The position numbers and the translations under genes were made by a program. Below are positions 9,701 through 20,390 of a DNA stretch of 64,000 bases, piece by piece. Source of the DNA: Liopterus haemorrhoidalis (taxonomy: Eukaryota; Arthropoda; Insecta; Coleoptera; Dytiscidae); contig OZ020624.1 of the NCBI GenBank assembly GCA_963971575.1, positions 13,540,625 through 13,604,624 of the forward strand, in the 5' to 3' direction. Each line of letters opens with the position of its first letter. The first letter of the stretch is position 1. Below the pieces are notes generated by a model. The model searched no databases and had not been told where the DNA came from. It was given only the letters and a program-made list of their open reading frames with translations.

Positions 9701-10331
9701 ATGTATGCGACCGATGGTGGGCTAAAAAAGTCAAAATGACGAATCCAATTAATTTCCATCTCCTAAGATTAAATGTAGACTAAATTTCTCATTACGTGGA
9801 AATCTTTTAACCCTTTCCGTATTCATTGAAATTTTCCAATCATTTGTCAATTCATTTCATAGTAATACCGACCAAAATTTAAATAATTATTTAAACAGAG
9901 CTATAATAGGAAAATTAACTGTTAGAGCGTTAATGTTAACAGGTAGTAGACCAGAAATAAAAACATAGGTTGACATAAGAGCCAATCTTCAGTTGACTTT
10001 TAGTGATCAAAGAAATCTAGATTGTCTAATACAAGACCTGATAATATTAAAAACCAACAAAAACGAAGCCCCATATAATTTTAGAATGAGATCCCAAGAT
10101 TGTAGAAGCTCAATAGTACAGAAACTTAACGGAATGATTATGACCAATGATCAGAAAATCCTACATTTACGAAATTATGATAATTTATCACTGAAAACTT
10201 TTATAAGAGGTTTGCCTTAGCATTTACAAAACAACATAAGAATAGGAAACTCTGATTCATTAGAAAAAGCAATGGCTTTAGTAATTGAAGAAGAAAACTT
10301 TTTGTATGCGCAAAATAGAACAAATTCCTTG
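9700..10331 (+). pseudogene. Gypsy gag (element A), 5' part
   Basis: Reading through stops gives a 412/297-type gag: NRAIIGKLTVRAL, FSDQRNLDCLIQDL, then FIRGLP and a helix ending EEENFLYAQN. Such Gag proteins form the particle shell. There are in-frame stops at about 9966 and 10218 and the first 300 bp are poorly preserved. At 10331 it is cut by the 5' LTR of element B; sequence like the rest of the gag, with FQN repeats, appears on the far side at 20391. Confidence 0.7.
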
Positions 10332-10502
10332 TGTAATGTATGATTACATAAGATGGTAAGATACTTGTACCAGACAGGTTCATACATAGAACTTGGTACA
10401 CACTTGTGTATTAACGCATTGTAATATCGGAGTTCATGAAATAAAGACGGTTTTTAAAATACATAAAATATTATTTAATAAACTGAAATCCAAAACCTCA
10501 CA
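10332..10502 (+). repeat. 5' LTR of Gypsy element B
   Basis: 171 bp, TGTAATGTAT...CCTCACA. It matches the 3' LTR at 20245 with two substitutions over the shared 146 bp. An AATAAA lies at about 10439 (ATGAAATAAAG). Confidence 0.93.
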
Positions 10503-10503
10503 G

Positions 10504-10516
10504 TGGCGACGAGGAT
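10504..10516 (+). promoter_or_regulatory. Primer-binding site of element B
   Basis: TGGCGACGAGGAT begins one base after the LTR end. TGG pairs with the CCA end of a tRNA primer; this TGGCGAC type is common in insect Gypsy elements. I cannot name the tRNA with certainty. Confidence 0.65.
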
Positions 10517-10591
10517 AAAAATAAAAATATTAATTTATATAAAATAAGTGCACAGTAGTAACTTTAAAATAAAAGTGAAAAAATTAGTGCA

Positions 10592-10696
10592 ATGGCGGAA
10601 ATAATGGGCTGGAAAGCCCATTATTTTGGAAAGCTGGAAGTGATTGGAAAATTTTTAAAGCCCGTTTGGAACAATATTATATAGCAAACGGAGTTA
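10592..10696 (+). pseudogene. Gag of element B, N-terminal part
   Basis: ATG at 10592 gives MAEIMGWKAH, then a shift leads to SDWKIFKARLEQYYIANGV, a typical start of a Gypsy Gag of this type. It is interrupted after the codon for Val by the Harbinger element; the duplicated TTA lets the frame continue at 13986 with TDPIKCQALLLNAL. Confidence 0.8.
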
Positions 10697-10754
10697 TGGT
10701 TGGTTTATATACGGAACAAGAATAAGGAATAGGAAATAAGAATAGTACACAAGA
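10697..10754 (+). repeat. Left 58-bp terminal inverted repeat of Harbinger
   Basis: Exact reverse complement of 13928-13985. The inner part (AATAAGGAATAGGAAATAAG) is purine-rich and internally repetitive. Confidence 0.95.
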
Positions 10755-11146
10755 TGTTAAAACATGGCTGCGCCGTATATCGGTTTATGTAGGAATGAAA
10801 TTTAACTTAAAAATAAGAATAGTTGGTAACATTCAACATTTTATTCTTATTCCAAGAATAAGACACGATAAACCTGCGCACAGCAATCAAAATGTCTGCC
10901 GTAATAAAGTTTGTTCAACAGATGTTTTTCAGTTGTGATCAGGGGGTTGTAAACAACAATAAAATGTTTTTATTATTTTTATTTATTCTTCTTGTAAGTT
11001 TTAAGAAAGTTACACGTACAAATTTATGCTGGGAATATTTTGAAGTAAGTAATTGATTAATTATCGTTAAAGATTATATATAAACAATGTTATGGTTGCA
11101 GTTTTCCTAAAATTTAATGTATTTTTTGCAGATGGACGAGGAAGAC

Positions 11147-12535
11147 TGCCAAATTATTGAATATATGCAGCAGTACCGCTTCCTTTGGGACAAAATGGAT
11201 AAAAATTACAAACACAAAATTTTACGGCGCAATGCCTTCAATTTCATTGGCCAAAAGTTGTCCGTAGATGGAAAGTTTCAATCTTTACTTGTATTAAGCA
11301 TTTTTTTAGTAGTACCTATTGTGTTAGAACACGGATAATGTGTGTTATGTACTACGCACTGTGAACATTTTGTTTCAAAAAGTAATAAAAGATTTATTAA
11401 ATTCTTAAATTTTATTAATGCCTCAATGTTTACTTTTCAGGGAAGCATGTCGAGTCCCGATGGACAATCCTGAGGCAGCGGTACTGCAAGGAAAGAAAGA
11501 TGCAGTTGATGGAATCTGCATCTGGCTCAGGGCAGTCCACGAGGAAGCCCTGTATGATATAATATCCTTCGTAAAGGATCATGTGCTGGAGAGGAGAAAG
11601 TAAGAATATTTGTTAACATTTTACATTTTTTTAATTTATCGTTAAACCCGTGAGTATGATTTCCGAATCGGCTCATTTTTTGAAATGTTCCCTTTTATTA
11701 TCCCCCGCATAATTTCTATTCTCAAGAAAGTAAAATAACAGAACAGTTTACAGTTTGAAGTTCATTGGTTTTAGGAAATCTGTCACATTAGATAAATAAT
11801 TACCAATTTCACAATTAAATGTGCATGAGAAATTATAGTATCTAGGTACTTATAAATGAAACTGTAAAGATGCATCGCTTTGCAAATAAACTAATGTTTT
11901 TTTCTTTTCTTTATAGAACAACTGGAAATATAGTGCCAAGAGTAGGTGCTTCCAGTTATCTCCAAGTTGCACCAGTGGCTAGAGCCACTGATCTAGCCCC
12001 AGTACATGGGTCAGTTATGAAGGAGTTTTTTCTTCAGGACCTGCTAAAAGATCTTTCCGCAGTGGACTGTTCTGATCAGGAAGATTCTACGACCCAAGAT
12101 GTTCTTATGGAGGACCCTTTGGAGGGGCCTTCCAGTAATGCGGAGGACCCCTCAGAAGGGACATCCAGGACTATGGAGGACCCCTTGGAGGGGACATCAA
12201 GGAATGCCCTTCTGAGCCCTTCTGCAGTGAGCACTCCTAGGACTGTCTCTACTCCGAGGTCGGCGAGGGACAGGGACATCAGGACATCCAGGGAGGGGAC
12301 TCCGGCCAAACCAGCTCACAGGACAGCAAAGCGAACTGTTGAGTCTGCCATACAAACTGCTGCTGAAGCAATAACAACTTTATGCAACCGAGGCAGTTCG
12401 CAAAACCTGGATGTCCACTTTGTGAACACGGCGGCTTCCTTGCTGCAGAGGCTGCCGAAGAAGAAAAAAAAGGTAGCGATGCTTAAAGTTTTTAATTTCC
12501 TCATCGCGGAAAGTTCAGGCGAGGAAAGCAGTTAA
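11147..12535 (+). pseudogene. Harbinger accessory protein: MADF (SANT-like) plus BESS motif, spliced
   Basis: Exon 1 (from ATG 11147) encodes IIEYMQQYRFLWDKMDKNYKHK, the first MADF helices. Exon 2 follows TTTTCAG at 11441 and encodes WTILRQRYCKERK, the next MADF helix, then SFVKDHVLERRK in another frame, so there is an indel near 11545. Exon 3 starts after TTTATAG at about 11916 and ends with NTAASLLQRLPKKKKKVAMLKVFNF, a BESS-like interaction motif. In Harbinger elements this SANT/MADF protein binds the ends and carries the transposase into the nucleus. Three 11-residue repeats (EDPLEGTSR type) lie at 12107-12205. Exact splice sites are uncertain. Confidence 0.65.
12107..12205 (+). repeat. 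Three 33-bp in-frame repeats in the MADF/BESS gene
   Basis: Tandem units code MEDPLEGPSSN, AEDPSEGTSRT and MEDPLEGTSRN, an acidic, disordered linker. Confidence 0.85.
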
Positions 12536-12893
12536 ATATATATTGTTAGTTAGGTAGTGTAGGAATTAGGTAAGATAGATTTAGGTTATTAGAATAGTAA
12601 TAATAATAATATTTACTAATAATAATAATTATATTTACACATACATATTTGTTTATTTCAAAAAAACTTATTGAACTTATCCTTATATTTCCTAAATATT
12701 TTATATGTCTTAAGTATGTTATAAACAATATTAACAAAAAATTAAGGTAAGTATTTACATGCACTATACTATATTTATTTTAAAACTATTCTATTTACAT
12801 GTTAAATATTAAATTACGTTCTTGACATTGTATACTGCCGAAAGGAGGCTCGAAAAAGTTCGCTAAATCATCTCTATTTTTTGTAAATGTTTT

Positions 12894-13793
12894 TTAATAA
12901 TTATTTGATCCTACTTTGCGGCAAGATGGTAAATTAGCTTCATCCCTCCAAGAACCAAAATGTAACTCACCATTCTCATCGACATATACGGCAAAACCCA
13001 TCGGACAATACTTTCTTTCTTTTAAAGGAATATCTTCTGAAGTTTGCAGGAAATTATGCATTACAATAATTGCTTGAACAAATATTTGTATGTTTTGCAC
13101 ATCTGCAATTATTGTGCTCCTTAAAATTCGCCACCTTTGTACTAGAATTCCGAAAGAATTTTCAATTGTTCTTCTGGCACGGGATAAACGGTAATTGAAA
13201 ATTTGTTTAGTTCTTCCTAAATTAAGGCCAGGGTAAGGACCACCTCTTGTAATAGCCAGCAGCAACTTGTTTCCATGACTCTTGATCTGGACTTGGCAGA
13301 TATATCGGCATCAAAACATTCCATATTGCTTGGCATGTCTCAATAATGACGAAGTGAGCTGTCGTTTTGCCAATGTAATAGTTCCATGTTACCTGCTGCA
13401 TAGAGCATCCTGTTGATAAATAGCTAAAAAACAATAAAAAAGAAAATAAAACTTTTGCATGAACTAGTGATAATATAATTAATTTAATGTAATGTAATAC
13501 CAAGTCTGTGGCTACTTGACAAAGCCTTTTTGCTAGTTTTCATGAGACGATGTTTTATTAAATCGTGTAATATATCAAATTGTTGCGATGTCATTTTTGT
13601 ATATTTAAAAAATTGTTCTGGATCATTATTTTTTATAAATTTGAATAATGTAAAAAAATGTCCATGTGTCTGTCGTTGGCGATTCAGAGGACAGAAGACT
13701 GTATCTTCTTCTACGCCGTTTATTTAAAAAATTGTTCACCAAATATAAAAATGAAACATAAGCAAATAAATCAACAAAATCTTCTGAACTCAT
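12894..13793 (-). pseudogene. Harbinger DDE transposase with internal deletion
   Basis: Translation starts at ATG 13793 (MSSEDFVDLFAY, then an RRRRRY block). Exon 1 continues to the helix FDILHDLIKHRL and a splice donor at about 13504; an intron of about 73 bp (GTATTA...TTTTTTAG) precedes STGCSMQQVTWNYYIGKTTAHFVI and WKQVAAGYYK. The sequence then jumps to GGPYPGLNLGRTKQ and NYRLSRARRTIENSFGIL, which holds the catalytic Glu. The stretch with both catalytic Asp residues is absent, so this is a deletion product. A one-base frame problem remains at the intron junction. The stop is at 12894. Confidence 0.85.
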
Positions 13794-13927
13794 TTTACAC
13801 GAATTTTTGTTTAAGGTTATATGAATCAGAATCTGTCAAGTGACAAACGTTAAACACAGGCCAACGCAAGTACGCAGGCGCAGCGACGAAATGTTATGTC
13901 CTATATAAACGGTTTAATATTTTTTAT

Positions 13928-13985
13928 TCTTGTGTACTATTCTTATTTCCTATTCCTTATTCTTGTTCCGTATATAAACCAACCA
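13928..13985 (-). repeat. Right 58-bp terminal inverted repeat of Harbinger
   Basis: Exact reverse complement of the left repeat; followed by TTA at 13986-13988. Confidence 0.95.
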
Positions 13986-14341
13986 TTACAGACCCAATCA
14001 AGTGTCAAGCGTTATTATTAAACGCGTTAGTCGATAAAGCATATAAACTTATGTTCAACTTATGTGTACCGGTTATGCCTGAACAAAAGACATACGCGGA
14101 ACTAGTTAAGTGTTTCGATAAACATTTTGTGACGCAATCAGTTGGATTTGCGGCCAGATATAAATTTTACAATTCGTCAAAAGACAAAAATGAGTCCGTG
14201 TCGGAATGGCTAGCACGTGTCCGAAGTCTAGCTGCATTTTGTGACTTTGGTGCGGAATTGCAAACTCTACGCTACGTGATAAATTTATCATGGGGTTCGG
14301 CAAAGGAAAAATCCTTGATAGACTCTTTGAAGAAAGTACAG
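13986..14341 (+). pseudogene. Gag of element B, capsid part
   Basis: Continues from 10693 with TDPIKCQALLLNAL, then YAELVKCFDKHFVTQ, ESVSEWLARVRSLAAFCDFG and LRYVINLSWG, the capsid region of a Gypsy Gag. A frameshift near 14300 displaces the end (the better frame reads ILDRLFEES). At 14341 the I-type LINE inserted with a 13-bp duplication GAAGAAAGTACAG. Confidence 0.85.
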
Positions 14342-16458
14342 TTAGTTAGTTAGTTAGTTAAAATTTTTGGCGCACAGCAACAAAGGCTATTTGCGCCCAA
14401 CGCAGCCCATTTAAATGACTAGACTATATATTAAAAACAATAAATTAGACAATAAAAAAATAGATAAAACCATTAAAAAATACGCATACTCAATAAAAGA
14501 AATCTTGCACTGACAAACACAAATAAATAATATAAAAAGTCTGTTCGAAAATTTGAACAGACTCAGGGTGATGGTAAGAGACTGTAAAGGGGCCAATTAC
14601 CATCGAATATCACAGTCAATAACTAGAAGCACATTAAAATAAGGTGCAAGACTTCACAAATAAAACAATAAGTTCGATTCTCTCAGGAAAAGTATCAGCC
14701 TGTCCATGAGTACCCTGTCGTCACCTAAAGTAACTGACAGGTCATAGCACAGGCCTAACCTCTCCCTGACATCCTCGAACTGTATACACTCAGTTAAAAA
14801 GTGTAACACAGACAAATCTGTGTTACACGTCTCACAGATAGGGGACTCTTCTCCTCGAAGGAGGTGTCCATGGGTCCACCAACAGTGACCTATACGGAGG
14901 CGTGTGATGGCGGTTTCCTCCCTGCGGTTAATCCTGCAGGAAGAACCCCATGGTTTAACGTCTCCCTTAATCTGTCGTAACTTAACGTTCTGTGTGCGGC
15001 TCCACTCATGTTGCCACATGTCTAAAACCAGATGTTTCAGATGACTCTTTGCGTCATCTGGAAAAACGAAACTCACATCAATCATAGGTCTGTGAGAGGC
15101 GGCTTTTGCAGCTGCATCTTCCGCTTCGTTGCCTTTAATACCAACATGTCCCGGTATCAAAAACAGCTCTACCCTCACCTTCTGAGCATTCAGATTGTGG
15201 AGTAGCAACCGGATCTTTAGTACAAGAGGATGCACTGGATCTGGATCTTGGATACTGTTCAGAGCGCTTAGCGAGTCCGTCAAGATAACACTTGACCGAC
15301 TTTGCTCTGACGAAACAAAACACAGGGCCTTGAAAATAGCGTACAGCTCAGCAGTGTACAAACTCGTTATGGAGTGCAGACGGTACTGAAACTGTTGGCG
15401 TGGATTCAAAACAACGAACGCACACCCAACCCTGGTTCCGAATTTTGATCTGTCAGTAAAAATGACAGTATCCTCGAACCTAGGGACCAGTTTTCTTTGT
15501 AACTCATGTTGGTATTCGATAGGCAACGTAGTATCTTTATCAAACCTAGTTAATGTGAGGTTCACAAGTGGACGCGGTAGCGTCCATGGTGGAACAGCAC
15601 ACAAAACGAAACTTGCCATTTCAGGCATATTAAAATCAATATCGCCCAAAATGTCGAAAGTCCTCAGACCAAAAGGCCTATTGGCTCTTGGTTTTCTGTC
15701 ATAAATCTCTGTGTGCCTATTTTGTAGAATAGGATGACACGCGGGATGATCTGGCTTGGCACTGAGTGCAGCCATATACCGCAAGGATAGAATTTTACGA
15801 CGATTGTACAGTGACGGTTCGCCTGCTTCACACAGCAGGCTTAGTATTGGACTGGTGCGAAATGCACCTGTGGCCAATCTAACCCCAGTGTGATGTACAG
15901 TGTCAAGAATTCTTATCTCTTGGTGTTTAGCTGACCCATAAGCTAGACATCCATAGTCCAGCTTAGAGCGCACTAGAGAACGATATAAACGCAACATGAC
16001 AGTGCGGTCTGCACCCCATGTTTTGTGACTGACGACCCGCAACAAATTGAGCGACTTTTGGCATTTTTTCTTGACGGACAAAAAATGTGCCCGCCAAGTT
16101 AGGCGACTATCGAACACGAGACCCAGAAATCTGGCAGTATCGGCAAATGGTAACTGTGCTCCATTTAGTGGGAATGTAGGATTGGGATGTACACCCCTTT
16201 TCCTACTAAAATGGACACATACAGTTTTGCTGTTCGAGAATTTAAAGCCATTTTCGGTTGCCCATGTATCGAGACGATAGATAGTCAGCTGAAGCTGACG
16301 TTCGATTGTACTAGTCTTTTGTCCGGCGACAAAGATACTAATGTCGTCGACAAATATCGAACTCTGTACAGGTAATCGAATACATGAAGCTGCACCGTTA
16401 ATGGCAATTAAAAATAGCGTAACGCTCAGTATGGAGCCCTGTGGGACCCCATTGTCCA
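14342..16458 (-). mobile_element. 5'-truncated I-type LINE, copy 1
   Basis: A 2117-bp insertion in minus orientation, flanked by GAAGAAAGTACAG (14329-14341 and 16459-16471). Its 3' tail on the minus strand is a CTAA repeat (plus strand TTAG at 14342-14361). It encodes the end of a reverse transcriptase and an RNase H, an arrangement of the I clade. The 5' end is cut within the reverse transcriptase just before motif B (NGVPQGSIL). A near-identical, longer copy lies at 30240-33629. Confidence 0.93.
14654..16458 (-). pseudogene. I-type LINE ORF2: reverse transcriptase end plus RNase H
   Basis: One long open frame on the minus strand, without stops inside the LINE. NGVPQGSIL (motif B) is followed by SSIFVDDISIF (motif C), LNGAQLPFADTARFLGLVFD, and a connection to RNase H: VIFTDRSKFGTRVG, TAELYAIFKAL, TDSLSALNSIQ and LIPGHVGIKGNEAEDAAAK supply its Asp and Glu residues. 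After RNase H a Cys/His segment (CETCNTDLSVLHFLTEC) closes the protein, typical of LINE C-termini. The first RNase H Asp is followed by Arg where copy 2 has Gly, possibly damaging. 5' truncation removes endonuclease and RT motifs 0-A. Confidence 0.93.
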
Positions 16459-16471
16459 GAAGAAAGTACAG

Positions 16472-16887
16472 AAATATTAACACTGGACCATGCGGTGCAT
16501 TTAGCGATTCAAAAAGAAAGTACGCGACATTATTACGATCTGCGAAGCCCGGAAATAAAAATAGAAATGGCGGATGTGTACCGACTCCATGGCGGGAATT
16601 TTTCAAAACGCGGGAAGGCCGACTCAAAATCCAGCACCAGCGCCACCGGTTCGAGCGGCGGCTTTCAGCGAACAACAGCAAGCCGAAGTCCAAGTACGAG
16701 TGGCGGCGGAACGACCCGAACAGAAAAGTGTTTTGTTTGTGGTTACAAAAATCATAATTCCAGTGATTGCAGGTATCATGATTACAATTGTTTTTTATGC
16801 GGGGAGAGGAGACATATTCCTCGCATGTGCCCTAATAAAAATCTAAAAATAAGAAACAAAATAATCATTCACGCCAAAATTTTCTAG
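16472..16887 (+). pseudogene. Gag of element B, nucleocapsid with two zinc knuckles
   Basis: After the LINE the Gag continues (TEILTLDHAVHLAIQKE) and ends with two CX2CX4HX4C knuckles: CFVCGYKNHNSSDC and CFLCGERRHIPRMC, which bind the element RNA. A Ser/Thr/Gly-rich linker precedes them. The frame is one base out of step with the left part, caused by the shift near 14300 rather than by the LINE. Confidence 0.88.
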
Positions 16888-17390
16888 ACGATAATTTTTA
16901 TAACATTTTTAAAGTAAATGAAAATACGGATGTCGGACCAATAAAACAAATAGTAAAAGTAAACAATGTTGATATTAATTTTGAAATAGATACAGGTTCG
17001 AGGTTAACAGTAATTTCAGATTTTTTATATTATAATTACTTTAAAAATGTAAAATTATCAACTACTAATAAACAGTTGTTTGGTTATACAGGGAAAAAAA
17101 TTATTCCTCTAGGAAAAATTATTGTCAATGTTGAATTGAACAATAAAAAGTACCATAATTTAGAAATATTTATTATAAAAAATGGTGGTCCTTCCCTTCT
17201 GGGAAGAAATTGGTTAAATAAATTACATTTAGGAATTTCCGAAATTAATAATTTGAATGTAACACCAATTATTGATCAAATTCAACATTCTGACTTAAAT
17301 TTAGATGTAAAACATGTAATTAAAGATTATGCAAATGTATTTTCATCTAATTTAGGATTGTTTAATAAAACTAAAATTAGTATAATTTAA
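16888..17390 (+). pseudogene. Protease of element B
   Basis: An aspartic protease with INFEIDTGSRLTVIS (DTG active site at 16989) and GPSLLGRNWL as the C-terminal Gly block. It cuts the polyprotein. The frame ends at TAA 17388. The DTG triad is intact. Confidence 0.88.
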
Positions 17391-17399
17391 AAAAATAAA

Positions 17400-18885
17400 A
17401 CTGTCTCCAAAATTTTTTAAGGCTAGACCAGTACCTTTAGTCATATAGAAAAAATTGAGCAAGAATTAGTCAGGTTAATTAAATTAAATATTGTAGTTCC
17501 TGTTGATGATAGCGCTTGGACAGCACCTGTAGTACCAGTGATTAAACCAGACGGTTCCGTGCGAATATGCGGTGATTTTAAGGTGACAATAAACCCAGAA
17601 ATTGATACTGATAAATATCCGTTACCGCGAATTGAAGAATTATTTGCTAAATTGAATGGGGGGCTAGAATTTTCTAAATTGGATTTACCGTCAGCCTACC
17701 AACAAATTTAGTTAGATTCGGAGTCAAGAGAACTGGTCACAATAAACACCCATCGAGGGCTGTTTCAATATACCCGATTACCATTTGGGTTCTGCTCCCA
17801 GAAAAATTCCAAAAAATAATGGATACTTTACTTTCAGACTTGGTTAATGTAATTTGTTTCCTAGATGATATTTTAGTTACCGGTAAAAATAAACCCGAAC
17901 ATATTAAAAATCTTAAAACAGTTTTAAGTAGATTAGAAGAATCAGGATTAAAATTAGCTGTTCAAAAATGTGAATTTTTTAAGAAAGAAATACATTATTT
18001 GGGGTACAAAATCGACAAAAATGGCTTACCTGCAACTCAAGGCAAAATTGATGCAATTAAAAATGCTCCTATTCCAAATAATATAACTGAATTAAAATCA
18101 TTTTTGGGCTTAGTAAATTTTTATGGTAATTTATTCCAAATTCAGCAGACTTATTAAATCCATTGTACTGTTTATTGAAAAAGAATACCATATGGAATTG
18201 GTCAAAAATTTGTGACGTAGCTTTCAACAGAATTAAAAATATAATGACTTCCTTAAAATTTTTAGCACATTATGATCCCGATAAACAGATTAAATTAATA
18301 GCAGACAGCTCTTCATACGGCCTTGGCGTGGTAATTGCACATGTGTATGACAATGGGGATGAAAAGCCAATAGCGTACGCATCCCGCTCTCTAAGTAAAA
18401 GTGAATTGAACTACAGTCAAGTCGAGAAGGAGGCGCTGGCCATAATCTTTGGCGTAAAAAATTTTTATCAGTACCTTTACGGTCGAAAATTTACGTTAGT
18501 TACCGACAATAAACCTTTGTTAACTATTTTTGGACCAAAAAAGGGAATACCTCCTTTATCAGCTAGCAGACTACAAAGATGGGCGGTAACATTACCTAGT
18601 TTTAACTATGATATCGAATACGTGAAGTCGCAAAATAATGTTGCCGATGTATTATCCCGGTTGCCATTAAAATCAGAGCCGGATTCGATAAAAAATGACC
18701 AAGGTGATTTAAATTATGTAAATAGTAATAAAGACTTACATCTTGACAATAATTTAATTAAATTAGAAACCGATAAAGATGAAAACTTGATTAAAATACG
18801 GCAATTTATTTTAAAGGGGTGGCCAATAAATTGCGAAAATAAACAATTAAACCATATATTGTACGTCGAAATGAATTACACGTAG
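17400..18885 (+). pseudogene. Reverse transcriptase and RNase H of element B
   Basis: Conserved blocks in order: TAPVVPVIKPDGSVRICGDFK, EFSKLDLPSAYQQI, RLPFGF, then VICFLDDILVTG (the YxDD box as FLDD) and the thumb SFLGLVNFYGNL. RNase H has LIADSSSYGLGVVI, EKEALAIIFGVKNF, LVTDNKPL and NVADVLSRLP. Stops stand at about 17446 and 17709, with frameshifts near 17800 and 18150. Two of the stops could be C-to-T changes from CAG. Confidence 0.92.
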
Positions 18886-20135
18886 AAAACGGTTGCATTA
18901 TGTTAGGTTATAAAATTGTAGTACCGCAAAATTTACGGGAAAATGTATTATCTGAATTGCACATGTCCCACTTAGGAATTGTAAAAACCATGTCTTTAGC
19001 TTGATCATATGTTTGGTGGTCAGCTATGGACAAAGAAATAGAACATAAATGTAAATCATGTGAAGCGTGTTTATTACATTCAAAATCACCTGAAAAATCT
19101 CAATTAATAAATTGGCCCTGGCCAGAAGGACCGTGGGACAGAATCCATATAGATTATTTAGGGCCCTTTTTGAATAAAAACTTTTTGGTTATTACAGATG
19201 CTTATACCAAGTGGCTAGAAGTTGTTATAGTTAATAAAACTTCTCAAAGTACTATTCAAATTTTGCGTAGTGTATTTTCTAAGTTTGGTCTACCAAAAAA
19301 ATTAGTGAGTGACAATGCCGCTCAATTTACGTCATTACAATTTCAAATCTTTTTGAAGAAAAACGGCATTGTGCACTGCACTGGAGCACCTTTTCATCCA
19401 GCAACGCGGCGGCAGAAAATTCGGTTCACACTGTTAAGGACGCTCTCCGGCGTGCAGTAATAAATAATAAACATGTTGATTTACAATTGATTTTAAGTAG
19501 ATTTCTATTTGACTATCGCAACATGGATCACTGTACCACCGGAAAGAGTCCTGCCTTTTTAATGTTTGGAAGAAACCTCCGCACCCGATTCGATATGCTA
19601 AAGCCTGAGGGAGAGTTTAGAGATGATGTAGAAATCAGATATTTTGTAAAAATTAAATAAGAAAATCAAAGAAAATATTATAAAGGTAAAAGAGTAGTAA
19701 ATTTTGATATATACGAAAATATATTAGTCAGCGATTTTAGACAACAAAATAAACCATCATGGTTGAAATGAGTAATATGTAAAAAGTTAGGATTTAGAAC
19801 TTATTTAGTAAAAATTACACAATTGTCAGATATAGTGTGGAAAAGACATGTAAACCAAATAAAAAAATTATTGCTTCAACCAAAAATTAACAATTCAAGT
19901 TTGCCAAGTTATAACAATTTTAGTAACCTTAAATCTTCTGTTAATGCAGAAGATAATTTACATAACTCCGTTACTAATGATACGGATAGGGAAAATAACA
20001 GCTCCGAAAGAGTCTTGATAAAGAACTTGAATCGTTAAGGAAGGAGGCTGAATTGGAAAAACACCCTGACTTAGTCTCACCTAGGAAATCCCAACGTAAG
20101 GCTAAGCCTCCAGATAGATTAAATATTAAGTTTTA
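18886..20135 (+). pseudogene. Integrase of element B
   Basis: HMSHLGIVKTMSLA...CKSCEAC is the zinc-binding part (the second His is in H-x-x-H spacing), RIHIDYLGPF and LVSDNAAQFTS supply the Asp residues, and AAENSVHTVKDALRRA supplies the Glu after a frameshift near 19408. The C-terminal part (CTTGKSPAFLMFGRNLRTR) is in yet another frame. TGA at 19000 and TAA near 19658 interrupt it. The end RKSQRKAKPPDRLNIKF stops at 20135. Confidence 0.9.
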
Positions 20136-20230
20136 GTGGAGGTCTATAAAGAAAATTAGATTAAATTTGTTTAATAAATCTCTTATATAGAAAATGGGTA
20201 TTTTATAAAAATAAATTGTATTTGTTAATT

Positions 20231-20244
20231 TAAAGGGAGGAAAG
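20231..20244 (+). promoter_or_regulatory. Polypurine tract of element B
   Basis: AAAGGGAGGAAAG lies directly before the 3' LTR and would prime plus-strand DNA. Confidence 0.85.
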
Positions 20245-20390
20245 TGTAATGTATGATTACATAAGATGGTAAGATACTTGTACCAGACAGGTTCATACAT
20301 AGAACTTGGTACACACTTGTGTAATAACGCATTGTAATATCGGAGTTCATGGAATAAAGACGGTTTTTAAAATACATAAAATATTATTTA
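20245..20390 (+). repeat. 3' LTR of element B, truncated
   Basis: Matches 10332-10477 with two substitutions, then switches to gag-like sequence of element A. The final 25 bp of the LTR and any target duplication are missing, so a small deletion removed the right junction. Confidence 0.93.

Larger units (their letters stand above)
10697..13985. mobile_element. PIF/Harbinger DNA transposon, complete ends, internally deleted transposase
   Basis: Perfect 58-bp terminal inverted repeats (start TGGTTGGTTTATATACGG) are flanked by the 3-bp duplication TTA (10694-10696 and 13986-13988), the family hallmark. It carries two convergent genes, as usual for the family: a MADF/BESS DNA-binding protein on plus and a DDE transposase on minus. 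The transposase lacks its middle part, so the copy is non-autonomous although its ends look fresh. It sits in the gag of element B. Confidence 0.96.
10332..20390 (+). mobile_element. Ty3/Gypsy element B with both LTRs, host of two later insertions
   Basis: The 5' LTR (10332-10502) and 3' LTR (20245-20390) differ at 2 of 146 aligned bases. Between them lie a primer site, gag with two zinc knuckles, protease, reverse transcriptase, RNase H, integrase and a polypurine tract. A Harbinger element (10697-13985) and an I-type LINE (14342-16458) sit in gag. Without these it would be about 4.65 kb. The last 25 bp of the 3' LTR are missing. Pol carries several stops, so it cannot move itself. Confidence 0.93.

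Noticed and set aside
9806..9825. TTAACCCTTTCCG as a possible piggyBac terminus
   Set aside because: Wrong orientation for a right end and inside a stretch that reads as Gypsy gag; no matching partner repeat.
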